From Cherax quadricarinatus (Eukaryota; Arthropoda; Malacostraca; Decapoda; Parastacidae): DNA of 64,000 nucleotides. The stretch's first letter is position 1; every line of letters starts with the position of its first letter. Below are positions 10,487-22,737 of this stretch, piece by piece. The notes below the pieces were generated by a model, which saw nothing but the letters and a program-made list of their open reading frames with translations, had not been told where the DNA came from and did no database searches. The position numbers and the translations under genes were made by a program. Location of the stretch: positions 21,251,485 through 21,315,484 of the forward strand of contig NC_091368.1 in assembly GCF_038502225.1 (NCBI RefSeq), in the 5' to 3' direction.

Positions 10487-12808
10487 TATTATTATTTTAT
10501 TATCACACCGGCCGATTCCCACCAAGGCAGGGTGGCCCGAAAAAGAAAAACTTTCACCATCATTCACTCCATCACTGTCTTGCCAGAAGGGTGCTTTACA
10601 CTACAGTTTTTAAACTGCAACATTAACACCCCTCCTTCAGAGTGCAGGCACTGTACTTCCCATCTCCAGGACTCAAGTCCGGCCTGCCGGTTTCCCTGAA
10701 TCCCTTCATAAATGTTACTTTGCTCACACTCCAACAGCACGTCAAGTATTAAAAACCATTTGTCTCCATTCACTCCTATCAAACACGCTCACGCATGCCT
10801 GCTGGAAGTCCAAGCCCCTCGCACACAAAACCTCCTTTACCCCCTCCCTCCAACCCTTCCTAGGCCGACCCCTACCCCGCCTTCCTTCCACTACAGACTG
10901 ATACACTCTTGAAGTCATTCTGTTTCGCTCCATTCTCTCTACATGTCCGAACCACCTCAACAACCCTTCCTCAGCCCTCTGGACAACAGTTTTGGTAATC
11001 CCGCACCTCCTCCTAACTTCCAAACTACGAATTCTCTGCATTATATTCACACCACACATTGCCCTCAGACATGACATCTCCACTGCCTCCAGCCTTCTCC
11101 TCGCTGCAACATTCATCACCCACGCTTCACACCCATATAAGAGCGTTGGTAAAACTATACTCTCATACATTCCCCTCTTTGCCTCCAAGGACAAAGTTCT
11201 TTGTCTCCACAGACTCCTAAGTGCACCACTCACTCTTTTTCCCTCATCAATTCTATGATTCACCTCATCTTTCATAGACCCATCCGCTGACACGTCCACT
11301 CCCAAATATCTGAATACGTTCACCTCCTCCATACTCTCTCCCTCCAATCTGATATTCAATCTTTCATCACCTAATCTTTTTGTTATCCTCATAACCTTAC
11401 TCTTTCCTGTATTCACCTTTAATTTTCTTCTTTTGCACACCCTACCAAATTCATCCACCAATCTCTGCAACTTCTCTTCAGAATCTCCCAAGAGCACAGT
11501 GTCATCAGCAAAGAGCAGCTGTGACAACTCCCACTTTGTGTGTGATTCTTTATCTTTTAACTCCACTCCTCTTGCCAAAACCCTCGCATTTACTTCTCTT
11601 ACAACCCCATCTATAAATATATTAAACAACCACGGTGACATCACACATCCTTGTCTAAGGCCTACTTTTACTGGGAAAAAATTTCCCTCTTTCCTACATA
11701 CTCTAACTTGAGCCTCACTATCCTCGTAAAAACTCTTCACTGCTTTCAGTAACCTACCTCCTACACCATACACTTGCAACATCTGCCACATTGCCCCCCT
11801 ATCCACCCTGTCATACGCCTTTTCCAAATCCATAAATGCCACAAAGACCTCTTTAGCCTTATCTAAATACTGTTCACTTATATGTTTCACTGTAAACACC
11901 TGGTCCACACACCTCCTACCTTTCCTAAAGCCTCCTTGTTCATCTGCTATCCTATTCTCCGTCTTACTCTTAATTCTTTCAATTATAACTCTACCATACA
12001 CTTTACCAGGTACACTCAACAGACTTATCCCCCTATAATTTTTGCACTCTCTTTTATCCCCTTTGCCTTTATACAAAGGAACTATGCATGCTCTCTGCCA
12101 ATCCCTAGGTACCTTACCCTCTTCCATACATTTATTAAATAATTGCACCAACCACTCCAAAACTATATCCCCACCTGCTTTTAACATTTCTATCTTTATC
12201 CCATCAATCCCGGCTGCCTTACCCCCTTTCATTTTACCTACTGCCTCACGAACTTCCCCCACACTCACAACTGGCTCTTCCTCACTCCTACAAGATGTTA
12301 TTCCTCCTTGCCCTATACACGAAATCACAGCTTCCCTATCTTCATCAACATTTAACAATTCCTCAAAATATTCCTTCCATCTTCCCAATACCTCTAACTC
12401 TCCATTTAATAACTCTCCTCTCCTATTTTTAACTGACAAATCCATTTGTTCTCTAGGCTTTCTTAACTTGTTAATCTCACTCCAAAACTTTTTCTTATTT
12501 TCAACAAAATTTGTTGATAACATCTCACCCACTCTCTCATTTGCTCTCTTTTTACATTGCTTCACCACTCTCTTAACTTCTCTCTTTTTCTCCATATACT
12601 CTTCCCTCCTTGCATCACTTCTACTTTGTAAAAACTTCTCATATGCTAACTTTTTCTCCCTTACTCCTCTCTTTACATCATCATTCCACCAATCGCTCCT
12701 CTTCCCTCCTGCACCCACTTTCCTGTAACCACAAACTTCTGCTGAACACTCTAACACTACATTTTTAAACCTACCCCATACCTCTTCGACCCCATTGCCT
12801 ATGCTCTC
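10487..12808 (-). mobile_element. RTE-type non-LTR retrotransposon, copy R3
   Basis: This minus-strand copy is inserted inside PHD-LINE P1. The 3' tail begins next to P1 sequence 'cagtaatttaagtgttttt' and the 5' end breaks off at 12808. It joins P1 again at 'gcgcgccgtgaagg'. The uninterrupted P1 order is visible at 52437-52475. I see no long target-site duplication, and a few P1 bases seem lost at the 5' junction. The element is 5'-truncated in the endonuclease-RT linker. Confidence 0.88.
10742..12808 (-). CDS. RTE reverse transcriptase, best-preserved RTE frame
   Basis: One open frame covers the linker, the whole RT and the C-terminal domain with no stop. It includes KGKGDKRECKNYRGISL, FMDLEKAYDRVDR, GLRQGCVMSPWLF, LLFADDTVLLG, LLYGCEAW and RWFGHVERM. 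The frame extends to 12835 because it picks up a start codon in the neighbouring P1 sequence, so those first residues are not RTE. The endonuclease domain is missing. RT polymerase chemistry could be intact, but without endonuclease and 5' end the copy is not autonomous. It is the template by which the frameshifts in R1 and R2 are recognised. Confidence 0.88.
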   Translation of the reverse strand, partial: ESIGNGVEEVWGRFKNVVLECSAEVCGYRKVGAGGKRSDWWNDDVKRGVREKKLAYEKFLQSRSDARREEYMEKKREVKRVVKQCKKRANERVGEMLSTNFVENKKKFWSEINKLRKPREQMDLSVKNRRGELLNGELEVLGRWKEYFEELLNVDEDREAVISCIGQGGITSCRSEEEPVVSVGEVREAVGKMKGGKAAGIDGIKIEMLKAGGDIVLEWLVQLFNKCMEEGKVPRDWQRACIVPLYKGKGDKRECKNYRGISLLSVPGKVYGRVIIERIKSKTENRIADEQGGFRKGRRCVDQVFTVKHISEQYLDKAKEVFVAFMDLEKAYDRVDRGAMWQMLQVYGVGGRLLKAVKSFYEDSEAQVRVCRKEGNFFPVKVGLRQGCVMSPWLFNIFIDGVVREVNARVLARGVELKDKESHTKWELSQLLFADDTVLLGDSEEKLQRLVDEFGRVCKRRKLKVNTGKSKVMRITKRLGDERLNIRLEGESMEEVNVFRYLGVDVSADGSMKDEVNHRIDEGKRVSGALRSLWRQRTLSLEAKRGMYESIVLPTLLYGCEAWVMNVAARRRLEAVEMSCLRAMCGVNIMQRIRSLEVRRRCGITKTVVQRAEEGLLRWFGHVERMERNRMTSRVYQSVVEGRRGRGRPRKGWREGVKEVLCARGLDFQQACVSVFDRSEWRQMVFNT

Positions 12809-15800
12809 TGCGCGCCGTGAAGGTTCTCTGTACATTTTCTAGGTCAGCAATTTCACCTGCCTTGAAAGGTGCTGTTAGTGTGCAGCAATATTCAAGCCTA
12901 GATAAAACAAGTGACCTGAAGAGTGTCATCATGGGCTTGGCATCCCTAGTTTTGAAGGTTCTCATTATCCATCCTGTCATTTTTCTAGCAGATGCAATTG
13001 ATACAATGTTATGGTCCTTGAAGGTGAGATCCTCCGACATGATCACTCCCAGGTCTTTGACGTTGGTGTTTCGCTCTATTTTGTGGCCAGAATTTGTTTT
13101 ATACTCCGATGAAGATTTAATTTCCTCGTGTTTACCATATCTGAATAATTGAAATTTCTCATCGTTGAACTTCATATTGTTTTCTGCAGCCCACTGAAAG
13201 ATTTGGTTGATGTCTGCCTGGAGCCTTGCAGTGTCTGCAATGGAAGACACTGTCATGCAGATTTGGGTGTCATCTGCAAAGGAAGACACGGTACTGTGGC
13301 TGACATCCTTGTCTATGTCAGATATGAGGATGAGGAACAAGATGGGAGCGAGTACTGTGCCTTGTGGAACAGAGCTTTTCACCGTAGCTGCCTTGGACTT
13401 TACTCTGTTGACTACTCCTCTCTGTGTTCTGTTAGTGAGGAAATTGTAGATCCATCGACCGACTTTTCCTGTTATTCCTTTAGCACGCATTTTGTGTGCT
13501 ATTACGCCATGGTCACACTTGTCGAAGGCTTTTGCAAAGTCTGTATATATTACATCTGCATTCTTTTTGTCTTCTACTGCATCTAGGACCATGTCGTAGT
13601 GATCCAATAGTTGAGACAGACAGGAGCGACCTGTTCTAAACCCATGTTGCCCTGGGTTGTGTAATTTATGGGTTTCTAGATGGGTGGTGATCTTGCTTCT
13701 TAGGACCCTTTCAAAGATTTTTATGATATGGGATGTTAGTGCTATCGGTCTGTAGTTCTTTGCTATTGCTTTACTGCCCCCTTTGTGGAGTGGGGCTATG
13801 TCTGTTGTTTTTAGAAACTGTGGGACGACCCCCGTGTCCATGCTCCCTCTCCATAGGATGGTAAAAGCTCATGATAGGGGCTTCTTGCAGTTCTTGATGA
13901 ACACGGAGTTCCATGAGTCGGGCCCTGGGGCAGAGTGCATGGACATGTCATTTATTGCCTGTTCGAAGTCATTTGGCATCAGGATAACATCAGATAGGCT
14001 TGTGTTAACCAAATTCTGTGGCTCTCTCATAAAAAATTCATTTTGATATTCGACTCTCAGTCTGGTTAGCGGCTTGCTAAAAACTGAGTCATATTGGGAC
14101 TTGAGTAGCTCACTCATTTCCTTGCTGTCATCTGTGTAGGACCCATCTTGTTTAAGTAGGGGCCCAATACTGGACGTTGTTCTCGACTTTGATTTGGCAT
14201 AGGAGAAGAAATACTTTGGGTTTCTTTCGATTTCATTTATGGCTTTTAGTTCTTCCCGCGATTCCTGACTCCTATAAGATTCCTTTAGCTTAAGTTCGAT
14301 GCTTGCTATTTCTCTGACCAGTGTCTCCCTACGCATTTCAGATATATTGACCTCTTTTAGCCACTCTGTTATTCTTTTCCGTCGCCTGTAAAGGGAACGC
14401 CTGTCTCTTTCTATTTTGCATCTACTCCTCCTTTTTCTTAGAGAAATAAGCCTTGTGCATACATCGAGTGCCACCGAGTTAATCTGTTCTAGGCATAAGT
14501 TGGGGTCTGTGTTGCTTAGTATATCTTCCCAGCTTATATCGGTTAGGACTTGGTTTACTTGGTCCCACTTTATGTTTTTGTTATTGAAGTTGAATTTGGT
14601 GAATGCTCCCTCGTGTCTAATCTCATTATGTCGGTCTGTGGCTCTGCGCATACATGTCTGAACCTCAATTATGTTGTGATCTGAGTATATTGTTTTTGAT
14701 ATGGTGACATTTCTTATCAGATCATCATTGTTAGTGAAGATGAGGTCTAGTATATTCTCCAGTCTAGTAGGCTCTATTATTTGCTGGTTTAAATTGAATT
14801 TTGTGCAGAGATTTAAAAGCTCATGTGAGTGTGAGTTTTCATCAGAGCTGCCTCCTGGTGTTATTACTACAACAGTATTATTTGCTATATTCCTCCATTT
14901 TAGGTGCCTTAAGTTGAAATCCCCCAGGAGCAAGATGTTGGGTGCAGGTGCTGGCAAATTTTCCAGACAGTGGTCAATTTTTAACAGCTGTTCCTGGAAT
15001 TGCTGGGATGTTGCATCCAGAGGCTTGTAGACTACCACAATGACTAGGTTTTGGTTCTCGACCTTTACTGCTAAAACTTCCAATACATCATTTGAGGCAT
15101 TAAACAGTTATGTGCAAACAAGTGACTCTGCAATGTACAGGCCAAACCCCCCCCCCTTTTGCCTGTTCACTCTGTTGCATCTGTATAGGTTGTAACCTGG
15201 GATCCATATTTCGTTGTCCAAGTGATCCTTTATGTGGGTCTCAGTGAAAGCTGCGAACATTGCCTTTGCCTCTGCAAGCAGTCCACGGATGAAAGGTATT
15301 TTGTTTGTTGCTGGCTTTAGACCCTGTATATTTGCGAAGAAGAATGTCATCGGACTGGTGGTATTGTTGGTACTGGGGGGGGGGATTTTTTTCCGGCATT
15401 AGTATCTGTATCTGTTGGTTTGGAGTGGAGGCCATCCAACTGTGGTTCCACTCCAGGAATGACTGGATTTGGTGTACAATTTCTGCTATTTCCTGCCATT
15501 TTTTTTTTTCTTCCTGGGACTTAAAAACCTCTCCCTCTTGAATGGCTGTGGCTACCCAGGTTTTCCCATGGCCTGGATGTTTTGTATCTTTTTGTCCCCT
15601 TTAGATGGTGTGCCTGGCAATTTAAGTTATAGCACAGTCTTTCCTGTACTGAAGAGGGACACAGGCATTTTCTAGGGTGGTCATAGTTGCACGTCCCATC
15701 TGTTTTTCCAGATTTCCCATGCCTGCAGATACCAAGTGCATAGTATGTGCACAGGCTTGGTTTCTGTTTGCCTTGGGTTTCTGTGACTGTATTCCCTGTT

Positions 15801-16896
15801 GGTGCATGTTTACCTGTCTTATTCCTATCCTCCCTAGCACCAACAATGGAGCTCCCACCAGTTGTTTTTGGTAATATATCCTCACTATTGCTAGTGGAGT
15901 TCTCTTGTTTGCTATTTCCTGTGGTATTTCTAGCTTGCAATATTGGTTTTATCTTATCTTTGACTACACTTGTTTCCCCACTACAGCTCCTGTCTCCCAT
16001 GAGGTCATTTACATGCATTCCTTCCTGCGTATAATTCCCGACTACCTGGACGAAATCTCCAGCTTCACCATTACTGTCTCCCAGGACAGCACTGTCAGCC
16101 CCACATTTACTGACTACCAGGACATCACCTCCAGCTTCACCATTACTGTCTCCCAGGACAGCACTATCAGCCTCACATTTACTGACTACGAGGACATCAC
16201 CTCCAGCTTCACCATTTCTGTCTCCCAGGACAGCACCTCCAGCTTCACCATTACTGTCTCCCAGGACAGCACTATCAGCCCCACATTTACTGACTACCAG
16301 GACATCACCTCCAGCCTTACAGTTTCTGACTACATGGCCAGTATCAAGGGCGGTACCATTCAGCCCAGACTTTTTATGTTCCCATCTGTTGTAGAAAGCT
16401 TCCAGGGTGTCTATGAAAGCTTTGATGTTATCCTCTTTTAATACCAATGTGATTTTAGTCCACAGATTTATCTCATTTGGGGATACCCAAAAACACTTCC
16501 CTGTTTTAATACTGCTTGTAGCTAGTTCTTGGATGCCTGCACATGGGGCGTGACACCAATTTCCACAAAAATGACAATTTATCCATGTGGAAGCCTGTTT
16601 GTTTGCAGACTACACAGGGCTTCATAATGAATGAATGGTTGATTTACTGTAATTCTACTAGTAACCTCTTGAATACTCTATTAATAACCTCCTTAAAGTG
16701 AAGCTCTAGCTATTTGTGTTTCTATTTCTAACTGTACTTGTATATTAGGACAGCTTACCGGTGTATGTTCCTGATTTATATTTATTGTTTGTGTTTGATA
16801 AGGGCGCCTACAACTCCATCCGTTTACAGTCTGCTTTATTGTCCAACATATGTAAAACGTATGTAAAATTGTCCAACATATGTAAAAGGGTGGGAA

Positions 16897-17124
16897 ATGC
16901 ATACTGTCGTACCACAGTTAGCTGTTGCTGCACCACAGTCAGCTGCTGTTGCACCACTGTCAGCTGTTGCTGCACCACAGTCAGCTGTTGCTGCTCCACG
17001 GTCAGCTGTTGCTGCACCACGGTCAGCTGGTCCTAATGGCATTAAAAGAAGAAGGGAAGTAACCCCGGAAAAGGATGTGCTACCTAAAGTCCTAATAGAA
17101 GGGGATTCCCCTTCTAAACATTAA
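16897..17124 (+). pseudogene. Tigger transposase, C-terminal coding end with 21-bp repeats
   Basis: This frame holds a tandem 21-bp repeat (16911-17032, about six units, encoding variants of SAVAAPQ). It then reads GIKRRREVTPEKDVLPKVLI to a stop at 17122-17124, followed by a 3' untranslated stretch and the right inverted repeat. Position, strand and proximity to the Tigger end suggest it is the last coding part of the transposase. I do not recognise a domain in it. Alternatively it is a non-coding Tigger segment with an accidental frame. Confidence 0.5.
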
Positions 17125-17442
17125 CAACTTCCACACTCTCCCCTCCTCCCATCCCATCAATCATCACCAGATCTTCAGTGAAGGTAAGTGTCAGTTTGTG
17201 TGTATTAAAATTAATATTTCATGTGGTAAATTATTTTTTCATACTTTGTGGTGTCTTGCATGGATTAATTTGATTTTCATTATTTCTTATGGGGAAAATT
17301 AATTCACCTTACGATAATTTCGGCATACGATGAGCTCTCAGGAATGGATTAATATCGTATGCCGGGGATCCACTGTATTAAACACACTCGTTAATGGCTG
17401 ACTAAGTTCCTTCTTGCATTCTTTAAGTACCCTGGAAAACAA

Positions 17443-17856
17443 CTAGTTGGGTCCCGGGGACATATATTGCTTCAATTTATCAATCTTGTTTGATAACCTT
17501 TGATAACATGGGACTTTTATCATATTATCCTTATTCTCATCCTCCCAAGTAATATTAAAAGTGATGGATTTGTGATCACTTGCGCCAAGCTCTTCAGTGA
17601 TCTCCAGATTATTTACGAGGGTTTCTTTATTTGACAAGACTAGGTCGAGCAAATTATTACCTCTGGTAGGCTATGTTACACACTGCTTCAGAAAACAGTC
17701 CTGAACTTTTTTCATAGAGTCACTGGAATCCAGATTACTGGTCAAAGAAGTCCAGTCTATTTGACTAAAGTTAAAATCCCCTGCTATCACTACATTATTG
17801 TGTCTAGAAGCCCTAAGAATTTCGTCCCAAAGAAGTCTTCCTCCATTGTCATTCAA
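17443..17856 (-). pseudogene. CR1 ORF2 endonuclease fragment of C1
   Basis: The minus strand encodes RLLWDEILRASRHNNVVIAGDFNFSQIDW and, after a frameshift, LDLVLSNKETLVNNLEITEELGASDHKSITF. These match the GDFN and SDH motifs of the AP-like endonuclease in C4. A deletion then joins the endonuclease end to the RT start (KLKQYMSPGPN). Non-functional relic. Confidence 0.85.
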
Positions 17857-18020
17857 GCCTGGAGATCGATATATTACACTTAGAATTAGTTTATTCTTAA
17901 CCTTCTAGAAACTCTACCCAAACAGATTCTGTTAATGATCCTTTTATTTTTATGCCTGTTTTTATACAGTTTATATTTTCTCATACATATAATGCAACTC
18001 CGCCCCCTTTCCTGTTATAT

Positions 18021-19442
18021 CTTATTTATTTATTTATTATCACACTGGCCGATTCCCACCAAGGCAGGGTGGCCCGAAAAAGAAAAACTTTCACCATCAT
18101 TCACTCCATCACTGTCTTGCCAGAAGGGTGCTTTACACTACAGTTTTTAAACTGCAACATTAACACCCCTCCTTCAGAGTGCAGGCACTGTACTTCCCAT
18201 CTCCAGGACTCAAGTCCGGCCTGCCGGTTTCCCTGAATCCCTTCATAAATGTTACTTTGCTCACACTCCAACAGCACGTCAAGTATTAAAAACCATTTGT
18301 CTCCATTCACTCCTATCAAACACGCTCACGCATGCGTGCTGGAAGTCCAAGCCCCTCGCACACAAAACCTCCTTTACCCCCTCCCTCCAACCTTTCCTAG
18401 GCCGACCCCTACCCCGCCTTCCTTCCACTACAGACTGATACACTCTTGAAGTTATTCTGTTTCGCTCCATTCTCTCCACATGTCTGAACCACCTCACCAA
18501 CCCTTCCTCAGCCCTCTGGACAACAGTTTTGGTAATCCCGCACCTCCTCCTAACTTCCAAACTACGAATTCTCTGCATTATATTCACACCACACATTGCT
18601 CTCAGACATGACATCTCCACTGCCTCCAGCCTTCTCCTCGCTGCAACATTCATCACCCTTGCTTCACACCCATATAAGAGCGTTGGTAAAACTATACTCT
18701 CATACGCAGGAGGGAGAGATACATGATTATATACACCTGGAAAATCCTAGAGGGACTAGTACCGAACTTGCACACGAAAATCACACACTACGAAAGCAAA
18801 AGACTTGGCAGACGATGCACCATCCCCCCAATGAAAAGCAGGGGTGTCACTAGCACGTTAAGAGACCATACAATAAGTGTCAGGGGCCCGAGACTGTTCA
18901 ACTGCCTCCCAGCACACATAAGGGGGATTACCAACAGACCCCTGGCAGTCTTCAAGCTGGCACTGGACAAGCACCTAAAGTCAGTTCCTGATCAGCCGGG
19001 CTGTGGCTTGTACGTTGGTTTGCGTGCAGCCAGCAGCAACAGCCTGGTTGATCAGGCTCTGATCCACCAGGAGGCCTGGTCACAGACCGGGCCGCGGGGG
19101 CGTTGACCCCCGGAACTCTCTCCAGGTAAACTCCAGGTACATTCCCCTCTTTGCCTCCAAGGACAAAGTTCTTTGTCTCCACAGACTCCTAAGTGCACCA
19201 CTCACCCTTTTCCCCTCATCAATTCTATGATTCACCTCATTCATAGACCCATCCGCTGACACGTCCACTCCCAAATATCTGAATACGTTCACCTCCTCCA
19301 TACTCTCTCCCTCCAATCTGATATCCAATCTTTCATCACCTAATCTTTTTGTTATCCTCATAACCTTACTCTTTCCTGTATTCACTTTCAATTTTCTTCT
19401 TTTGCACACCCTACCAAATTCATCCACCAATCTCTGCAACTT
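18021..19442 (-). mobile_element. RTE copy R4, 5'-truncated, carrying PHD-LINE fragment P2
   Basis: Minus-strand RTE sequence occupies 18021-18705 and 19141-19442. It includes the C-terminal RT domain (18279-18656) and part of the thumb (about 19143-19439). A three-base deletion in CATCTTTCATAG-type sequence near 19239 is visible against R1. The element is inserted in the endonuclease part of CR1 C1. No clean target-site duplication is seen. Confidence 0.85.
18706..19140 (+). mobile_element. PHD-LINE 3' fragment P2 inside RTE R4
   Basis: This 435-bp plus-strand fragment encodes the C-terminal end of the PHD-LINE protein (YMIIYTWKILEGLVPNL ... VRGPRLFNCLPAHIRG). It ends with the family 3' repeat ctccaggtaaactccaggta. 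It is strongly 5'-truncated. RTE sequence resumes immediately on both sides (ctcatac / attcccctc). Confidence 0.88.
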
Positions 19443-19793
19443 AACTTAAACTTAACTTAAACCCTTGAATATTACGCTCAGCAATCATATCCCGACTCTT
19501 TAAATTATACCATTTTTCAGTTATTGCAATGACATAAAAGTTCTCAACACATGCTACCAAATGTAATTCTTTAATTTTATTTCTGGCACTTCAACAGTTA
19601 GTATAAAATACATTAATATGTATTTTCTTGTGAACCTTTTTCATATTCAGGTTTTGTTTTACACAATTTCTGTTACTATCATTACTGTGTGTTACTCGAT
19701 GACTGTTATTGTTAAGATTTATGATATCAAAGCCTAAATCAATATTTCAACACTCATTATTTTCCATTCCTAAACCCATACCTCTAACTAATC

Positions 19794-19985
19794 CTAGGTA
19801 AAAGCCCTGACAACATCCTCAACTGAGCTAGTGAGAAAACCCACACCTGCCCTGGATAAGTGAACCCCATCCTTGGCATGCACGTTATTTCGGCCATAGA
19901 AGTGGTCCCAGTTGTCAATGAATGACACTGCATTATCCTTACAGTGTTCGTCCAGCCAACAATTTATACCAATCACTCTGGACAG
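19794..19985 (-). pseudogene. CR1 ORF1 esterase, C-terminal fragment of C1
   Basis: The minus strand reads RVIGINCWLDEHCKDNAV, FIDNWDHFYGRNNVHAKDGV and HLSRAG. These are the end of the SGNH/GDSL-type esterase, including the DGVHLS block with the catalytic Asp-x-x-His. It aligns with C4 ORF1 (GVNCWLDKYCKENAV .. DGVHLSRSG). At 19985/19986 the sequence switches abruptly to the opposite orientation of the same gene. Confidence 0.8.
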
Positions 19986-20756
19986 CATCATGCATGGTAA
20001 TGGGATCAATCCTATTATCTCCTCTTCAAGGGGGGCTCCTTGGCGTGGTGAAGAGGCTCTTGGTCTGAGGAATTAGCCCTGTCGGTCTTCTTCCTCAGAC
20101 CGAACCTAATTACCCCCCATTCTCCCCTCCCCTATCCCATCCTCCCCATCCTCCCCTTTTTCCATTCCTCCTCCTCCTCCTCACCCCTCCCTTTTGCCCT
20201 TCCTCTTTTTGGCCTTCGGGATTTCTCCCACAGGCGTGCTAGTTCCTAGGTAGGGGAAAGGACACCGGGGTCCATCCCATTCCGTTGAGGTTCTTGGCGG
20301 TGGTGTAGTTTGCCGTGGAATCTGGATTGCCTGGGGATGTCCCGATCCCTCTCCGGTATCCCGGAGTAGCTTTGGGTGTCTTTTGGGCGACGGGTGTATC
20401 TCTGGAAGCCACCTTTCGGATTCCGGGGGTCGTGGCCAAAGGAGGTATGCTTTGTGGCGGATATCCGGCCGCCCTCTCTTTTGTCCACCGAGGTAGCTCG
20501 GCAGATGTGAGGTTGCTATCCCGGATTGCTGGTTTACTGGCATGAAGGGTAGGGTATGGCATGGGTTCCATGCTGCATCTGCGCTACTAGCGGTGTTGAG
20601 GTCCTCTTGGGCGCGGAGGGAGATTTCTGGCCCTTTCATTCCTCCTGGGAACTATTCCTCCCCGCTCCCCCCTTTTTTTATTCTTTTTTTATTTTTATTT
20701 TCTTTTCTTCTTTCTTTTTTTTTCTTAAAAACAAAAAGCAAAGGAGTAACCTAACC

Positions 20757-22693
20757 ATGGCAGCCCTAGTCCATGAAACCACTACCCCTGGGCCCCTTCT
20801 TGATACCGCACCCCATTCTGACCCTGCCTTGTGTTTAGACCACTCTTCGGACACTCCTGATGCCCCTGTACCTCTTGCTGGTGCTGTTTCCTCACCCGCT
20901 TCAGGTACCGGGGCTTCGACTGACTCCTTCGATTTGTCTGAACTCCGCTCTCCTTTGACTATGCTTCCGGCTTCTCCCTCTACGGTATGGCAATTTTCGA
21001 ATCGCCCGCCCATTTCATGCCGGACCAACTCCAGTCCTACTCCTAAACACCAACGTCAATCTCCTGATGATGCTCCTTCGTTACCTTCCCATTCTACTCG
21101 GAAAAGACCGACACGTCAAGCACTCCCTCTCCACGCTCAGTTTCGGACCATACAATGGACTAAATTCTTTACTTTAAGACCAACTTCTTCTTCTGCCTAC
21201 CTTTCTGACCATAGTATTGGCAAAGCGCTCCTGCGTCATGTTGGCAGAGATATTTCATTTCACGCTCTCAAGAGTGGTACGCGCATCGTCACTGTCCAGA
21301 ATGCTACCCAAGCTCATGATCTTTCTCTCCTTTCGAATATCGATACTACTCCTATCACTATTGAAAAACATCTTTCTCTCAATTCTTGTAGTGGTACTGT
21401 CATTCTGCCCCATACCATAGTCCAACAGAATTTCCAGTCATGTGGCAATGACATTTTTGAACAGCTGGAACTCCAGGATCTCCCAATCCTCAAAGTAGAC
21501 ACTTATGTCCTTCCTGCCCAGGGGCGGAGACGTTACCCTTGCAATGTGGCTCATTTAACTTTTGACAGCCGAGAACTCCCGTCCTCTGTATATGTCGCGG
21601 GACATCGGTTACAAGTTCGAAAGGTGATACCTACACCGCAACAATGTAGAAATTGCTGGCGTTTTGGTCACCCAGCGAAATATTGCAGATCTATGGCCGA
21701 ATGCCCAGTCTGTGGTGCCGACGACCATTCTAATACATCTTGCAGTCAACCTCCATCTTGCCTTAATTGTAATGAAGCTCACCCTTCGTACTCCCGCCGT
21801 TGCCAGGTCTACTTAAATGAACGTGAAATCCGTTGCCTCAAAGAGGCAGAAGGTCTCCCTTATGCTATGGCAGTTACTCATCTCTGCCTCCAAGGGAGAC
21901 TACCCTGTGTTTCTTATTCTCGTGTTTCCAAACGTCCCCCCACTTCTGGGGTCCCATCTTCTGCAGCCTCCTCTGTTGTTACCCCTCCCATAGCCACTAC
22001 GGCATCTAATCCTTTTGCTGTCCTTGGCTCTGACGTCCCGACTACAACTCAGTCTGTTCTCACATCTTCGCGTCCTTCCTCACAAGCCCCAGTATCGACA
22101 AGACCTCGTACGACACCTAATACCAATCGCCCCTCTACTCAGAAGTCCAAAAAATCCACATTGCTCAAATCTTCTTTGCCCCTTCCTTCCCTTCTTCCAC
22201 CTCCACACTTTACCTTTCCAGTCTCTGTACCTAGTTCTTCCCCTCTCTCTGGCTCTATTACAAGTGTGGAGATTCACCCTCCTCCTCGTACTATGCCTTC
22301 CACCCCCGTCCCCTCCCAAGTTTCTCCCTCTTCTGCCACCTCCCAGGTTTCTGCCTCTTCTGTCCTCCCCCCCACACTTCATCTCCAGTCCCTTACACTT
22401 TTCCCTCCCCCTCTACTTTGGTACAGTCCATTACTGTCCCAATCTTTACTCACCCTCCTCCTCCTATCTCCAATATGGTCTCCCATACATCTTTGAATTC
22501 AGAAACACTTGAAGCCATTTCAGAATATATTGCAGAGACTAAACCTTCAATGGACACTGATTTACTTCCTGTTCCTTCTCTTCCCTCTCCTCCATCTTCA
22601 CAACCCCATTCTTCGCAACGCTCCGTTCCTTCGCTACTTGAACATCTTCCAATACCACCACACGTTGACTTTTCTAACCCCTCTAGTCCGTAG
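20757..22693 (+). pseudogene. I-type ORF1 (gag-like, three CCHC zinc knuckles), one frameshift
   Basis: I chose the start at 20757 because aaccATGG is a strong context and the upstream in-frame stretch is a T-rich leader. The protein has a Ser/Pro/Thr-rich N-terminus, a central domain, then three knuckles: CRNCWRFGHPAKYC, CPVCGADDHSNTSC and CLNCNEAHPSYSRRC. A long Pro/Ser-rich tail follows. Such proteins coat LINE RNA in the cytoplasm. Against I2, one extra base in the C-run near 22365 shifts the frame. The original tail continues in another frame (about 22370-22693, ending VDFSNPSSP), whereas the shifted frame stops at 22496. Confidence 0.88.
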
Positions 22694-22737
22694 GTGCCTT
22701 TACCTACAGATTCCTGATATTTTCTTCATCGCCAATC

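Larger units (their letters stand above)
9998..16847 (-). mobile_element. PHD-LINE copy P1, split by RTE R3
   Basis: The copy runs on the minus strand in two pieces, 9998-10486 and 12809-16847. Its 3' end is the family terminus (tacctggagtttacctggag on the plus strand). The 5' end lies near 16847, next to Tigger sequence. Coding remnants, from 5' to 3', are a frameshifted PHD-like finger (about 16448-16625), repeat and CCCH region (15521-16447), endonuclease (13869-15350 in pieces), RT (12809-13841) and the C-terminal domain (10030-10461). Frameshifts and stops separate them. Full-length P5 at 37172-42610 shows the intact layout. Confidence 0.88.
6463..17375 (+). mobile_element. Tigger/pogo DNA transposon split by nested LINEs
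   Basis: Terminal inverted repeats match at 20 of 22 bases: the left end 6463-6484 (cagtgg..ccccggcatacgat) and the right end 17354-17375. TA duplications lie outside both (6461-6462 and 17376-17377). Tigger sequence itself is 6463-6702, 9649-9997 and about 16848-17375. RTE copy R2 fills 6703-9648 and PHD-LINE P1 (with RTE R3 inside) fills 9998-16847. The transposase N-terminus and the extreme C-terminal coding end remain. The central catalytic DDE region is missing, deleted before or during the P1 insertion. Confidence 0.88.

Noticed and set aside
12771..13841. A 356-residue minus-strand frame that seems to be one protein
   Set aside because: The last residues (after about 12808) are RTE sequence read in a chance frame; it is a PHD-LINE RT fragment fused by nested insertion.
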